Part shown: piece after piece, positions 33,402-42,579 of the stretch
How positions within the stretch are numbered: position 1 is the first letter of the stretch
Layout of the letters: the number at the start of each line of letters is the position of its first letter
Origin: Brevundimonas sp. AJA228-03
Lineage (GTDB): Bacteria; Pseudomonadota; Alphaproteobacteria; Caulobacterales; Caulobacteraceae
NCBI RefSeq assembly: GCF_017795885.1
Contig: NZ_CP059297.1
Span: forward strand, 1,054,001-1,118,000
Direction: 5' to 3'
DNA length: 64,000 bases
The notes under the pieces: generated by a model
Told to the model about the DNA's origin: nothing
Database searches by the model: none
What the model saw: the letters and a program-made list of their open reading frames with translations, nothing else
Position numbers and translations under genes: made by a program

Positions 33402-34297
33402 GCCCGGACCGCAGGGACGAGATCGCGCTGAGGGTCGTCAGCGTCGTGGTTGTGGGTTCACTGGCCCTGGCCCTGGCCGGACTGACCTGGCGGCTGACGG
33501 GCTGGGACGACGGCCGGTCGGAAGTCGCTGTGGCTGAATCCCTGCCGCCGCCGGGCGCGCAGGCGGGCGGGGCCGATGCCGATGTGGCACGGATCGTCGG
33601 CCTGGCCCCGTTCGGGGGTGGAGCGCTTTCGGCAGGTGGCTTGCCGGCTTCCAGCCTTGGCCTGGTTCTGAAGGGCGTGCTGATGGCATTCCCGCCCGGC
33701 GCCTCCACAGCCCTGATTTCGTTCGGTGACGGGCCAGCGGCGATCTATGGTGTTGGCCAGTCCCCGACGGGAAATGCCGTGATCGAGGCCATCGGGGTCG
33801 ATCATGTGATCCTGAAGGTCGGCGAAACACGGGAACGCCTCGACTTTCCCGTGCCGATCGTGGCTGCACCCCCGGAAGGGGCCGCAGCACCCGGGGCCGG
33901 GATCACGGTCGCTCCCGTCGGCACCACCCCGCTGTCGCCCCAGGCCCAGGCCGCCCTGGCCAGCGCGTCGCCAATCGCCACGGCGGCGACGGCCAGCGCC
34001 GCCCCACCGCGTGCGCCGGTCGCGTCGACCGGTCCCGCGCCGAATGTCGGACAGACCGCGGCCATGCTGGGGGCCACCGCCAGCGCCGGGGGCTATCGGA
34101 TCGGGGCCAATCCCTCGGCCGAGCTGCGCCGCTTTGGCCTGCAGCCCGGAGATGTGATCGAGACCCTGAACGGCCAGGCCGTCGGCGATGCGGCCAGTGA
34201 CCAGTCGCTGGTCAACCGCGCACGCGAGTCTGGTCAGGCCACCGTTGTCGTCGTTCGGGGCGGTCGTCGCCTGACCCTCAACCTTCCCCTTCGCTAG
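33398..34297 (+). CDS. gspC: Type II secretion protein GspC
   Basis: 299 aa from a GTG overlapping the gspI stop. An N-terminal membrane helix (VVSVVVVGSLALALAGLTW) is followed by the homology region (SLGLVLKGVLMAFPPGASTALISFG, AIYGVGQSPTGNAVIEAIGVDHVIL). A long Ala/Pro linker (about 150-230) then leads to a C-terminal PDZ-like domain (YRIGANPSAELRRFGLQPGD, VIETLNGQAVGD). GspC connects the inner-membrane platform to the N0 domain of secretin GspD and helps select substrates. Confidence 0.92.
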   Translation: MSPDRRDEIALRVVSVVVVGSLALALAGLTWRLTGWDDGRSEVAVAESLPPPGAQAGGADADVARIVGLAPFGGGALSAGGLPASSLGLVLKGVLMAFPPGASTALISFGDGPAAIYGVGQSPTGNAVIEAIGVDHVILKVGETRERLDFPVPIVAAPPEGAAAPGAGITVAPVGTTPLSPQAQAALASASPIATAATASAAPPRAPVASTGPAPNVGQTAAMLGATASAGGYRIGANPSAELRRFGLQPGDVIETLNGQAVGDAASDQSLVNRARESGQATVVVVRGGRRLTLNLPLR

Positions 34298-34306
34298 GAG
34301 CCCGGC

Positions 34307-36376
34307 GTGAAAAAAATCCTCCGCCTGTCCACGACGAGCCTCCTCGCCCTGACGCTGGTCGCGGGACCTGCGGCGCCCGTCACCATGGCGGCGACGACCG
34401 GAGGCCAGTCGGTCGCGCCCGTGCCCGTCGCCATGCAGGACGTGGTCATCAACATGCGCGGGGCCGACATCAAGGATGTGGCTGAACAGGTGTCGCGGAT
34501 CACCGGCCGGACCCTGGTTCTGGACCCGCAGGTTCAGGGTCAGGTCAATGTCGTCTCGGCCGAGCCTCTGAGCCGCAACGGCGTGTGGGAGCTGTTCCTG
34601 TCGGTGCTGCGAACCTCGGGCTTCGCGGCCGTGCGCAGCGGCAACGTCTGGCGCGTCGTGCCCCAGGCCACTGTGGTCCAGAGCGGCGCATCCGAGACAG
34701 GGGCGGCCGTCTCGAACCAGCAGATCATCACCCGTCTGATCCGGCTGCGGAACCTGCCGAGCGACCAGGCGGTACGGGCGCTCCGGCCGCTTGTGTCCTC
34801 GTTCGGGGCGATCGAGGCGATCACCGAGCCGAATGGCGTGGTCGTGACCGACTATGCCGAGAACATCCGGCGCGTGCAGCAGCTGGCCTTGACGCTCGAC
34901 AATGGCGGCGGATCCAGCTTCGACAGCATTGCCCTGCGGTACGCCAATGCGACGGAGGTCGCCGAGTCGGTCGGAGCCCTGCTGGGGTCGGACGCCGGCG
35001 GGCCACGCATAACGGCAGACGAGCGATCCAATGTGCTTTTGATACGGGGCGATGCTCCGGACCTGGCCCAGGCCCGGTCGATCGTCGCCGCGCTGGACAC
35101 CCCCGGCGGGGCGACCCCGGTGACGCGGGTCGTGCGTCTGAGGAACTCGGACGCAGAATCCATCACGGAGATCGTGCGGGGATTGCTGGGGGGGGAGCCG
35201 TCAGCGACCAATCCGGTCGCGCGCTCGTTGCGCCAGGAGACGGGACTGGCCAGCCTGAGCGCCAACAATCGTGACGCAGCGGCCCAGGCGGCCAGCGCGA
35301 TCTCGTCATCGGGCGAAGCAGGGGCGACCCCGCTGCCGTCTTCGTCGGGTTCGGCCAGCCGACCCGGTGCGTTCACTCTGGAAGGTGTCACGGTCCAGGC
35401 CTCGCCCGAGCTCAACGCCGTCGTCATGCGCGGCCCGCCGGCGACGGTCGAAATGCTGGAGGATGTGATCAGCCAGCTGGACCTGCGCCGCGCCCAGGTG
35501 AAGATCGAGGTCGCCATCGTCGAGATCACCGGCGAACTGGGCGAACAGATCGGGGCACAGCTGGCCGTCGGCGGTGCCGTGCCCGACGAGGGCCTTGTTG
35601 GTGGTACCAGCTTCTCGAACGCCGGCAACGACCTGGGGATCGTACTGACGGCCCTGGGCTATCCGACGGGTCGCCTGCTGGGGCAAGGGCTGTCTCTGGC
35701 GGCGGGTTCTGAAGGCGATTTCGGGCTGCTGCTCCAGGCCCTGGGGACCAACAGCGCCGCCAACCTGCTGTCCGCCCCCAGCGTCACAGTGCTGGACAAC
35801 GATCCGGCCGAGATCGTGGTCGGTCAGAACGTCCCGTTCCGGACCGGCAGCTTTGCCACGGATGGTAACTCCACCAATCCCTTTACGACCATCAGCCGCG
35901 AGGACGTTGGCCTGACGCTCCGGGTCATTCCGCGCGTGCACGAGGGGGGCGTGGTCAAGCTGGAGGTCAGCCAGGAGGTCTCGTCGCTGGTCACAACCAA
36001 TGTGGCGGGGGCGGCGGACCTGGTGACCAACCGGCGCAGCATCCAGACCTCGGCCCTCGCCGACGATGGACAGACCATCGTTCTGGGCGGGCTCGTGGTC
36101 GACGACCGGATGTCGAACAACAGCCGGGTGCCCGGACTCAGCAGCATCCCCCTGGTCGGCAACGCCTTCCGCTCGCGCCGCGACAGCCAGACGCGCCGGA
36201 CGCTGTTCATTTTCCTCAAGCCGACGATCCTGAGGACCAGTGAGGATGTGGCCGCCTCGGCGCGCGAGAGCTTCGATCGATTGAGGGCAAACGAACCGGT
36301 TCGGGTCGATCCGACCCGGCCCCCGCCGATCGCTCGCGACCCACGCCTGCCGAACGAAGTCGACGACGTCTTCTAG
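34307..36376 (+). CDS. gspD: Type II secretion outer-membrane secretin GspD
   Basis: 689 aa from a GTG with AGGAG 6-7 bases upstream and a Sec signal. The N0 domain (VVINMRGADIKDVAEQVSRI) is followed by N1-N3 repeats (RLIRLRNLPSDQAVRALRPL; FDSIALRYANATEVAESVG; VTRVVRLRNSDAESITEIV). The secretin channel has VKIEVAIVEITGELGEQIGAQ, LLSAPSVTVLDNDPAEIVVG and GLTLRVIPRVHEGGVVKLEV, ending in TRRTLFIFLKPTIL. It forms the outer-membrane exit pore. It ends tail to tail, with a 4-base overlap, against the N0-like gene on the other strand. Confidence 0.97.
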   Translation: MKKILRLSTTSLLALTLVAGPAAPVTMAATTGGQSVAPVPVAMQDVVINMRGADIKDVAEQVSRITGRTLVLDPQVQGQVNVVSAEPLSRNGVWELFLSVLRTSGFAAVRSGNVWRVVPQATVVQSGASETGAAVSNQQIITRLIRLRNLPSDQAVRALRPLVSSFGAIEAITEPNGVVVTDYAENIRRVQQLALTLDNGGGSSFDSIALRYANATEVAESVGALLGSDAGGPRITADERSNVLLIRGDAPDLAQARSIVAALDTPGGATPVTRVVRLRNSDAESITEIVRGLLGGEPSATNPVARSLRQETGLASLSANNRDAAAQAASAISSSGEAGATPLPSSSGSASRPGAFTLEGVTVQASPELNAVVMRGPPATVEMLEDVISQLDLRRAQVKIEVAIVEITGELGEQIGAQLAVGGAVPDEGLVGGTSFSNAGNDLGIVLTALGYPTGRLLGQGLSLAAGSEGDFGLLLQALGTNSAANLLSAPSVTVLDNDPAEIVVGQNVPFRTGSFATDGNSTNPFTTISREDVGLTLRVIPRVHEGGVVKLEVSQEVSSLVTTNVAGAADLVTNRRSIQTSALADDGQTIVLGGLVVDDRMSNNSRVPGLSSIPLVGNAFRSRRDSQTRRTLFIFLKPTILRTSEDVAASARESFDRLRANEPVRVDPTRPPPIARDPRLPNEVDDVF

Positions 36377-37086
36377 ACTGGATGCCGCGTCTCGAAGCTG
36401 GGAATGACAAGATCGATATCCGCATCGGCCGTCTCGACCGACGGCTCCCTGTGTTCACGCTGGTCCGCCAGGCGCAGGACGGGCGGCAAGGTCGGTTCAG
36501 GTGTCGCGCTGCGGCGATAGACGGCCTGCCCACCGAACAGGGCCGCTGCCCCGGCAAAGGCTCCTGCGAAGAACAGCAGCATGGCACCCATAGCCCCATC
36601 CCACCATCGGGCGCGGCCATAGACCGGAACGGGCGAGGCCTCGGACGCAGCGCGGGCCGGCCCTGCCGATGCAGTCGGTGACGGCAGGGCCATCAGCACC
36701 CCGCCCCGGGCGATCAGTATGGGCGCGTTCATGCGGGGTACCAGTGTGTAGACGCCCGGCCGCATGCGGATCAGGGCGATGTCCTGGTCCAGTAAGGCCG
36801 AGCCGAAATCCTGCAGCAGGGCCGGGCCGGAATATTGGCCATCGGCGGAAAAGGTCACAACGCCCGTCGGGGTCGCCGGATCGATATCGAGCTCGTATCC
36901 CAAAGCCGAAACGACCACGTCCTGTGCGGCCTCTGCGGCCGGCGTCTCGTTGAAGCTGAAGACATAGAACTGCACCGGTTCGGCGGCTGTCGAAACGATG
37001 GGCGTCGCTGCCGACGACTGTGCCAGTGCTGCGGCCGGGGCCAGCATCAGGGTCAGGAAGAGCAATCCGGATGCGCGGGTCAGCAT
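36373..37086 (-). CDS. Membrane protein with a secretin-N0/STN-like domain, function unknown
   Basis: 237 aa. A signal peptide (MLTRASGLLFLTLMLAPAAALA) precedes a domain at about 36-115 reading FYVFSFNETPAAEAAQDVVV, then LGYELDIDPATPTGVVTFSADG, and ending GVYTLVP. Its order of elements closely parallels the N0 domain of the adjacent GspD (VVINMRGADIKDVAEQ ... NVWRVVP). A linker, one membrane helix (GAMLLFFAGAFAGAAALFGG, about 165-185) and a cytoplasmic tail follow. It lies between gspD and the TonB receptor. STN domains occur in secretins and in signalling TonB receptors; this one has neither channel nor barrel. Its role is unknown. Confidence 0.8.
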   Translation of the reverse strand: MLTRASGLLFLTLMLAPAAALAQSSAATPIVSTAAEPVQFYVFSFNETPAAEAAQDVVVSALGYELDIDPATPTGVVTFSADGQYSGPALLQDFGSALLDQDIALIRMRPGVYTLVPRMNAPILIARGGVLMALPSPTASAGPARAASEASPVPVYGRARWWDGAMGAMLLFFAGAFAGAAALFGGQAVYRRSATPEPTLPPVLRLADQREHREPSVETADADIDLVIPSFETRHPV

Positions 37087-37180
37087 GGGGTGTTCAATAC
37101 CACGCGGTGGCGTGCCCCTCCATGACCTCTGGAATGCGTGAAGACGGCAGCCCGGGGGCAGGCAGGGTTCGCGGTGGCAG

Positions 37181-37216
37181 AAAGAAACGGCCGCCCTCCG
37201 TGGAGAGAGCGGCCGT
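37181..37216 (-). terminator. Rho-independent terminator of the T2SS-linked TonB receptor transcript
   Basis: On the minus strand ACGGCCGC pairs with GCGGCCGT (37216-37209 with 37194-37187) and is followed by TTCTTTCT. It lies 25 bases downstream of the receptor stop codon and separates it from the N0-like gene. Confidence 0.75.
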
Positions 37217-37240
37217 CGGACGTACAGACGTCTTGCTGGT

Positions 37241-39889
37241 CTAGAAGCGGGCGGTCAGGCTGACCGACGCGCTACGGCCCAGCTCGTACTTGTTGATGCT
37301 GATCCGGCTGCTGCCCAGCTCCTGGAACTCGTCATAGTCGGTCCGCAGCAGGTTGCGGAGCTCGAGCGCGAAGCCCAGCTCGCGCCCCGCCGCCGTGAAG
37401 TCCTTGCGGTACACGAAGTCGAGGAACACGCCCGGATCCTGGATCAGGTCGGGGTTGCCGGCGATGCCGCGGGCGGAAATCCGCTCGGACACATAGTTGA
37501 CGATGATCGTCGCCTGGGACCGGTCCGTGTCGTCCTCCCAACCCAGTTGCAGGTTGGCGACGTGCTCGGACTGGCCCTGGAGACGGGCACCGTCGGTCAG
37601 CAGGTTCGTCGCCCTCTCGCCAACGCCGAGGTTCTGTTCGGTGCGGATACGGTCGCCCGATCCGACCTGGATCTCGGAGTCCGAGAAGGTGTAGTTGGCC
37701 TGGACCAGCCAGCGCTTGTTGGCGATGAAGGACATGCCGTTGTCGGGGAACTCGAAATATTTCTTGCCCTCGACTTCCACGCCCATGATCGTGGCCCCCG
37801 GCGCGTTCAGGAAGGTCTGCTGGATGCCTTCGCCGCCCTGGATGGCGCTGGTTTCGACCGGATTGGACATGTCCTTGTAGAACAGGCCGCCGGTCAGATA
37901 CTGCTGACGGGCGAAATACCACTCCAAACGGGCGTCGACGTTGATCAGCTGGGTATCGCGCAGATAGCGATTGCCGATGAAGGTCCGGTCGGACTCGGTG
38001 TCCGTATAGGCCTGGGGGGCCAGTTCGCGGAACTGGGGACGGCCGATGGTCTTGGACGCCCCGACCCGAAGTTGCAGGTCTTCGGCGAAGTTCCAGGTGA
38101 CCGTGGCGGCCGGCAACCAGTAGGATTTCGCGAGCGACGATCCGATGGCGCGCGAGCCGGTGAACTGATCGACCAGGACCACGTCCTGCTGCGCATCCTC
38201 GTAGCGCCAGCCGGCCGTGATGTTGACCAGGGGGATGACCTCGGCCTCGACCTGGGCATAGGCGGCGTTGACCTGGAGCTCGCCTTCATAGGCGCCGTTC
38301 GCCACTGTGTCTTCCGACAGGGTGATGTACTGGCCGATGTTGAAGTCCGAGAACAGATAGTCGACCCGCGACTCCAGCTGGTCGGTGCTGAGGGTTGAGA
38401 TGGGCGCGAAGCGCAGATCCCGGCGCTCGGAGGTGCGGTTGTTGTCGGAGGACGAGACGCCGACCGAGAATTTGGCCTCGCGGAAATCCGAGAGCGGCAG
38501 GGTATAGCTGAGGTCCGCGCCGCCCGAGACGACGTCGTCATCCAGGGTGCTGAACGAGATGTTCGGATTGGTTCCGACATTGTGCGACAGGTTCCCGGCC
38601 GCGTTCCGGCCATAGCCGAACCGGGTCTCGTACGGCGCGTCGCGGGTCGTCTTCGCATAGGCGGCGCGCCAGTTGAACTCGATGCGGTCCGTCAGCGTGT
38701 GTCCGCCGGCCAGCTGGCTGGAGAACAGTTCGCGCTGAAACCACTCGGTATTGTCGGTGCGCAGGAAGCCGCTGGAGTCCTGGATGCCCTGCGTCGACCG
38801 GGCCTCCTTGGTCACGTTGCGAACGTAGAGGTTGGTCCACTTCAACGTGTTGAACTCGTTCGTCAGGCTGAAGGCTCCCAGTGCGTTCAGCTTGATGTCG
38901 TTCTGGTTGGAACGGAAATCGTAGTCGTTGCCGACCACCAGGCGGCGGTTGTCGATCCGGCCGGTCTGACGCACGCCCTCACGGCCACGCCAGCTGTTGT
39001 CGTACCCTGCGACGAGCAGGGCCCCCAGGGTGCCCAGACCCGTCTCGGTCGAGGCTCCCGTGGTGACGCGGAAGCTGCCGTTGATCGGCGTGGTCTCTTC
39101 CTGGAGCAGACGCAGCGGGGCGTTCTCCAGCGACCGGGCGATCCGGGCGATTTCGGCGCGGGTGTAGTTGGAGGACACGATGCGCTTGCCCGACCGGAAG
39201 GCCAGGGCCAGTTCGCCGGGCACTTCACGGGTGCCGTCGTCGAAGCCGAGGAAGTCGGTGCGTGATCCGAAATAGATCAGGCCGTCCTGACCGGTCGTCT
39301 CGGTGTTGCCACCGATCGAGGCGGTCATGTTGAAGAAGGGCTCGTTGGGCGTATCGACCGTATTCAGGTCGATCACGCCACCGCCGAACTCGCCGGGGAA
39401 GTTGACGGAATAGGTCTTCTGGACGGTGACGCCTTCCAGGATCTCGGCCGGGAACAGGTCCAGCGGCACGACGCGCTGCAGCGGCTCGGGGCTGGGCAGG
39501 GGCGACCCGTTCAGCAGGGCGGACGAATAGCGCTCGCCAAGACCACGGACGTAGATGAAGCGTCCCTCGACGATCGACAGGCCCGTGACGCGCGTCAGGG
39601 CCTCGGCGGCATTGGCGTCGCCCGTGCGCTCCAGGTCTTCAGAGGTCAGGAAGGCCGCGACTTCGGGGCTCTGGCGGTTCGGCTCGGGAATGTAGCGACC
39701 CAGAACGACGATCTCGTCGAGCTGGTTTTCCTCCGGCTCGGCGTCCTGCGCCTCTTCGGCCGGGGTCTGGGTGGTCGGGCCCGGGGCCTCGACGGGTGTT
39801 GGGGTCGATTGAGCGTATGCCAGGCCCGGCGCGATCAGCGCGCTGGTGGCCAGGAGAACCCCGCTCAGGGTCAGAGTGACGGTCTTCAT
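37241..39889 (-). CDS. TonB-dependent outer-membrane receptor linked to the type II secretion cluster
   Basis: 882 aa. The signal peptide ends ...PGLAYAQ, followed by a Pro/Glu-rich spacer and the TonB box QLDEIVVLGRYIPEP. The plug has LTSEDLERTGDANAAEALTR, RFIYVRGLGERYSSALLNGS, LFPAEILEGVTVQKTYS and FPGEFGGGVIDL. A large barrel ends with an aromatic tail (RSASVSLTARF). AAGG is about 9 bases before the ATG. It follows the beta-helix-like lipoprotein gene by 79 bases on the same strand, and the two are probably co-transcribed. The ligand is unknown; its position inside the T2SS locus suggests uptake of something released or bound by the secreted lipoprotein. Confidence 0.93.
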   Translation of the reverse strand: MKTVTLTLSGVLLATSALIAPGLAYAQSTPTPVEAPGPTTQTPAEEAQDAEPEENQLDEIVVLGRYIPEPNRQSPEVAAFLTSEDLERTGDANAAEALTRVTGLSIVEGRFIYVRGLGERYSSALLNGSPLPSPEPLQRVVPLDLFPAEILEGVTVQKTYSVNFPGEFGGGVIDLNTVDTPNEPFFNMTASIGGNTETTGQDGLIYFGSRTDFLGFDDGTREVPGELALAFRSGKRIVSSNYTRAEIARIARSLENAPLRLLQEETTPINGSFRVTTGASTETGLGTLGALLVAGYDNSWRGREGVRQTGRIDNRRLVVGNDYDFRSNQNDIKLNALGAFSLTNEFNTLKWTNLYVRNVTKEARSTQGIQDSSGFLRTDNTEWFQRELFSSQLAGGHTLTDRIEFNWRAAYAKTTRDAPYETRFGYGRNAAGNLSHNVGTNPNISFSTLDDDVVSGGADLSYTLPLSDFREAKFSVGVSSSDNNRTSERRDLRFAPISTLSTDQLESRVDYLFSDFNIGQYITLSEDTVANGAYEGELQVNAAYAQVEAEVIPLVNITAGWRYEDAQQDVVLVDQFTGSRAIGSSLAKSYWLPAATVTWNFAEDLQLRVGASKTIGRPQFRELAPQAYTDTESDRTFIGNRYLRDTQLINVDARLEWYFARQQYLTGGLFYKDMSNPVETSAIQGGEGIQQTFLNAPGATIMGVEVEGKKYFEFPDNGMSFIANKRWLVQANYTFSDSEIQVGSGDRIRTEQNLGVGERATNLLTDGARLQGQSEHVANLQLGWEDDTDRSQATIIVNYVSERISARGIAGNPDLIQDPGVFLDFVYRKDFTAAGRELGFALELRNLLRTDYDEFQELGSSRISINKYELGRSASVSLTARF

Positions 39890-39968
39890 GATCTGCGCCT
39901 TGAAGGGGATGTGAAGGAGAAGCGAAAACGGGCGGCGTCCGGTCGTGAACGCCGCCCGGCCTTCACGA

Positions 39969-41489
39969 TCAGCAGTTGGAGCCGGCTGCGAAACCGCAGG
40001 TCCAGCCCAGGTACCAGGTGTCCGCCGCGTTCCGGACGGCACCGATGTAGGTCACGGCCTGGAAGTAGGCGTTGACGGCCGGAGCCGGGGTCACCGTGAC
40101 AGCGTTTTCGGTCGCGCCGTTGATGAAGGTCAGGCTCTGGTTGGTGATCGTCGCACCGGCCGGAGCCGTCAGCGTGGGCGTGTAGGCGGAGTTGTTATTG
40201 ATGTTGGTGCCCGTGATGAACACGGCAGCCGTGGCGGCAGCGTTCACGTTGGTGTCGTCTTCGTAGGGACGGGCGCAGGAGAAGACCACCGAGCGGAAGA
40301 TCGGGTTGTTCGCGACCGTCTGGGCGTCGTCGATGTCCAGGCAGGCGGCGGCCGAGGTCGACGGGTTGGTGAAGACCGAGTTGATGATGGTCGGGTTGGT
40401 GCCCGTGTTCAGCACGATCAGGCTGTCGGCGGCGACGGCGGCGTTGCGGCCGACGACAGTCAGGTTCGAGATCTTCGGAGCCGAGAAATAGGCCGTGCCC
40501 GAGGGTGCGGCGGACCATTCCAGACCGCGGCTGCCCGAGGTCGGGATGGTCGGACGCTGGGTCACGATGGCGAACTGGATCGCGCCGCGCCAGCCGGTGT
40601 CGGTGTCCAGGGCGTCGTCGTCGGCCCCCGTGATGACCAGGTTCCGCAGATTGACGTTACCACCGAAGATCTCGATGCCGTCATCCGAAGAGTTGTAGGA
40701 CTGGAAGAACTCGATCGTCGTGCCCGAACCGACGCCGGCCAGGGTCAGCGACTGCAGTTCCACGTTGTTGAACAGCGGGAAGCCCGAATATTTGATCTGG
40801 AAATAGCGCATCCGGCCCGAATCGTCGGTCGCGATGTTGCCGCCGTGCAGGACGTCGGGCGTGCCTTCGGTCACAGCTACGCACGCCTCGTTCGGCGCAG
40901 TGACGCCGGTCGGGCAGTTGGCGATTGGCGCGCGGCCGGCGATCAGGACGCCGCCCCACTGCTGCTGCGAGGAATTGTTGTTGCGGCCCTCGATATCGTC
41001 GGCGCTGGTGAAGATGATCGGGTTGGTCGCCGTGCCTTCGGCGAAGATCTTCGATCCGCGGTTGATCGCCAGATAGTCACCGGCGGCGCGGGCGAAGATC
41101 TTGACGCCCGGATCGATCGTCAGCTGGCCGGCGAGGCCGCCCGGAGCGGGGGTGGCAGGGTTGGCGCCGAGATCGATACCGACCTGGGTCTTGCCGCTGA
41201 TGGCGTAGATCACGCCCGGCACGACCGAAAGCTGGAGGCTTCCGGTGATGGTGGCGGGCAGCTGACAGGCGCGCAGCGTGTTGTTGGCGACGGTGCCGAT
41301 GTTGACGAGGCCCGTCGGGCAGCTGGTGGCGGGGACGCCATTGCCGGGCTGCGGAACAACCGGCGTGGTGGGCGTGGTCGGGGCGGTACCGAAGTCGCCT
41401 TCACCGGGGGAGGCCACCTCGGCGGATCCACAGGCGGCCAGCGCCATCACGGCCGCACCGGCCATCAGTACCTTGGTCAGACGAAGCAT
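39969..41489 (-). CDS. Large beta-helix-like surface lipoprotein, probable T2SS substrate or TonB-receptor partner
   Basis: 506 aa. The lipobox LAAC places the lipidated Cys at 20. After a Thr/Pro linker come repeated beta-rich segments (GGLAGQLTIDPGVKIFA, NPIIFTSADDIEG, QWGGVLIAGRAPI, SSDDGIEIFGGNVNLRNLVI, TGADDDALDTDTGWRGAIQF) rich in Asn, Asp, Gly and Thr, as in right-handed beta-helix surface proteins. Few Lys are present. The C-terminus has Cys residues (WTCGFAAGSNC) that could form a disulphide. It sits directly upstream of the TonB receptor and downstream of gspK, so export by this T2SS and work with the receptor are inferred. GAGGA stands 8 bases before the ATG. Confidence 0.82.
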   Translation of the reverse strand: MLRLTKVLMAGAAVMALAACGSAEVASPGEGDFGTAPTTPTTPVVPQPGNGVPATSCPTGLVNIGTVANNTLRACQLPATITGSLQLSVVPGVIYAISGKTQVGIDLGANPATPAPGGLAGQLTIDPGVKIFARAAGDYLAINRGSKIFAEGTATNPIIFTSADDIEGRNNNSSQQQWGGVLIAGRAPIANCPTGVTAPNEACVAVTEGTPDVLHGGNIATDDSGRMRYFQIKYSGFPLFNNVELQSLTLAGVGSGTTIEFFQSYNSSDDGIEIFGGNVNLRNLVITGADDDALDTDTGWRGAIQFAIVTQRPTIPTSGSRGLEWSAAPSGTAYFSAPKISNLTVVGRNAAVAADSLIVLNTGTNPTIINSVFTNPSTSAAACLDIDDAQTVANNPIFRSVVFSCARPYEDDTNVNAAATAAVFITGTNINNNSAYTPTLTAPAGATITNQSLTFINGATENAVTVTPAPAVNAYFQAVTYIGAVRNAADTWYLGWTCGFAAGSNC

Positions 41490-41748
41490 CGGGCATTCCT
41501 CGCGTTAAATGTGCGGGTCGCCACGCGTCCGAACGACATCGTCCCAGCAACCCCAGAGGCGGCTTTAAGGCCCGATTGCGATGGCTAGGTGACAGAAAAT
41601 CGACGCTTTGTTACGGAACGTCCGGATACTGAAAATATATAGACAGACTCTTCATGCAGCTGTCGCGATTACGTCTTGATCGCCACCTGAATCGGCCCGC
41701 CCGAGCGGCACAACCGGACTATCGTGTCCCGGGGGCCGCAGGCGCGTC
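41490..41748 (-). promoter_or_regulatory. Regulatory region of the lipoprotein/TonB-receptor unit with weak Pho-box-like sequences
   Basis: The region is AT-rich near 41590-41640. Read on the minus strand, CTGTCAC (41595-41589) is preceded by GCGTCGA-TTTT, giving an 11-base period resembling one and a half Pho-box units. Further upstream, CTGTCTA-TATA-TTTTCAG provides another CTGTC half-site and a TATATA that could act as a -10. A phosphate link is plausible because Caulobacter secretes a lipoprotein through its T2SS when phosphate is scarce, but the matches are poor. Confidence 0.3.
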
Positions 41749-42579
41749 CTAAAGGCCCGGGGTTCGATCCGTGACGACGACATCGACGCCGCCCGCCGAC
41801 GCCGTGCGCGTCAGGCGGCTGGTCATCACCTGCTCCACGTCCCCGACCGAGACGGCCGTGACGGTCCGAAAATGATCCGACGTGAAGCCCGTACCTTGCG
41901 GGGAACTCCCGACTGCCGCCAGGTCGGCCGGAACCAGATAGCCGACCCTCTTCCTCTGGACGATCAGTTCCCGGGCCCGATCCGGGTCGTTCAGCATCAG
42001 GGCCAGCAAGGGTTCCCCGACCGTATTCAGATTGATCTCCGCCTCCGGAGGCAGGATCGTCACGAATGGCCGAAGCCGCAGCAGGTCGGCGGTGGAAACG
42101 CCCGAGGCGATCAGCAATCGATCATCCGTCAGGGGACCCGCGATCCGCACGACCGTCGAGATCCGGACCAGGATTTCGGGCGCGACCCCCGCGGATGCGC
42201 CGATGCGCTGAAACAGGTCGATCGGCCCCGATTGGCCGCCTGCGAGGGCGTTGAGGTTGAAGCGGGCCTGCTCGTCCTCGATCGTCAGGGCGAAGCGTCC
42301 GCGTGGAATGGCGATCGACGTCTGCGACAGGGCCGCCCAGGGTTCGGCCAGATTGTCCGTGCCCGCCGCGACGATACCGTCGCGCCGCAGGCTCGTGATG
42401 GCCGACAGTTCGCCCGCGCGCGCATAGGCCGAAGCCTGGGCCACGTCTCTCAGACGCGCGCTGCGCTGCAATTCGATATCCTGTCCGGCGACCATGATGA
42501 GGACGGTGACGCTGGCCATGGCGACGACCAGCAGCACATTCAGCAGGATCATGCCTTCGCGGTCGGGCCGGCGTTCCAT
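41749..42579 (-). CDS. gspK: Type II secretion minor pseudopilin GspK
   Basis: 276 aa. The prepilin leader DREG|MILLNVLLVVAMASVTVLIMVA lacks the +5 Glu, which is normal for GspK. The body has ARAGELSAITSLRRDG, FALTIEDEQARFNLNAL and EINLNTVGEPLLALML, which are GspK landmarks. It caps the pseudopilus tip with GspI and GspJ. It is separated from the rest of the gsp genes by the TonB receptor and lipoprotein genes. AGGAG lies 8 bases before the ATG. Confidence 0.92.
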   Translation of the reverse strand: MERRPDREGMILLNVLLVVAMASVTVLIMVAGQDIELQRSARLRDVAQASAYARAGELSAITSLRRDGIVAAGTDNLAEPWAALSQTSIAIPRGRFALTIEDEQARFNLNALAGGQSGPIDLFQRIGASAGVAPEILVRISTVVRIAGPLTDDRLLIASGVSTADLLRLRPFVTILPPEAEINLNTVGEPLLALMLNDPDRARELIVQRKRVGYLVPADLAAVGSSPQGTGFTSDHFRTVTAVSVGDVEQVMTSRLTRTASAGGVDVVVTDRTPGL

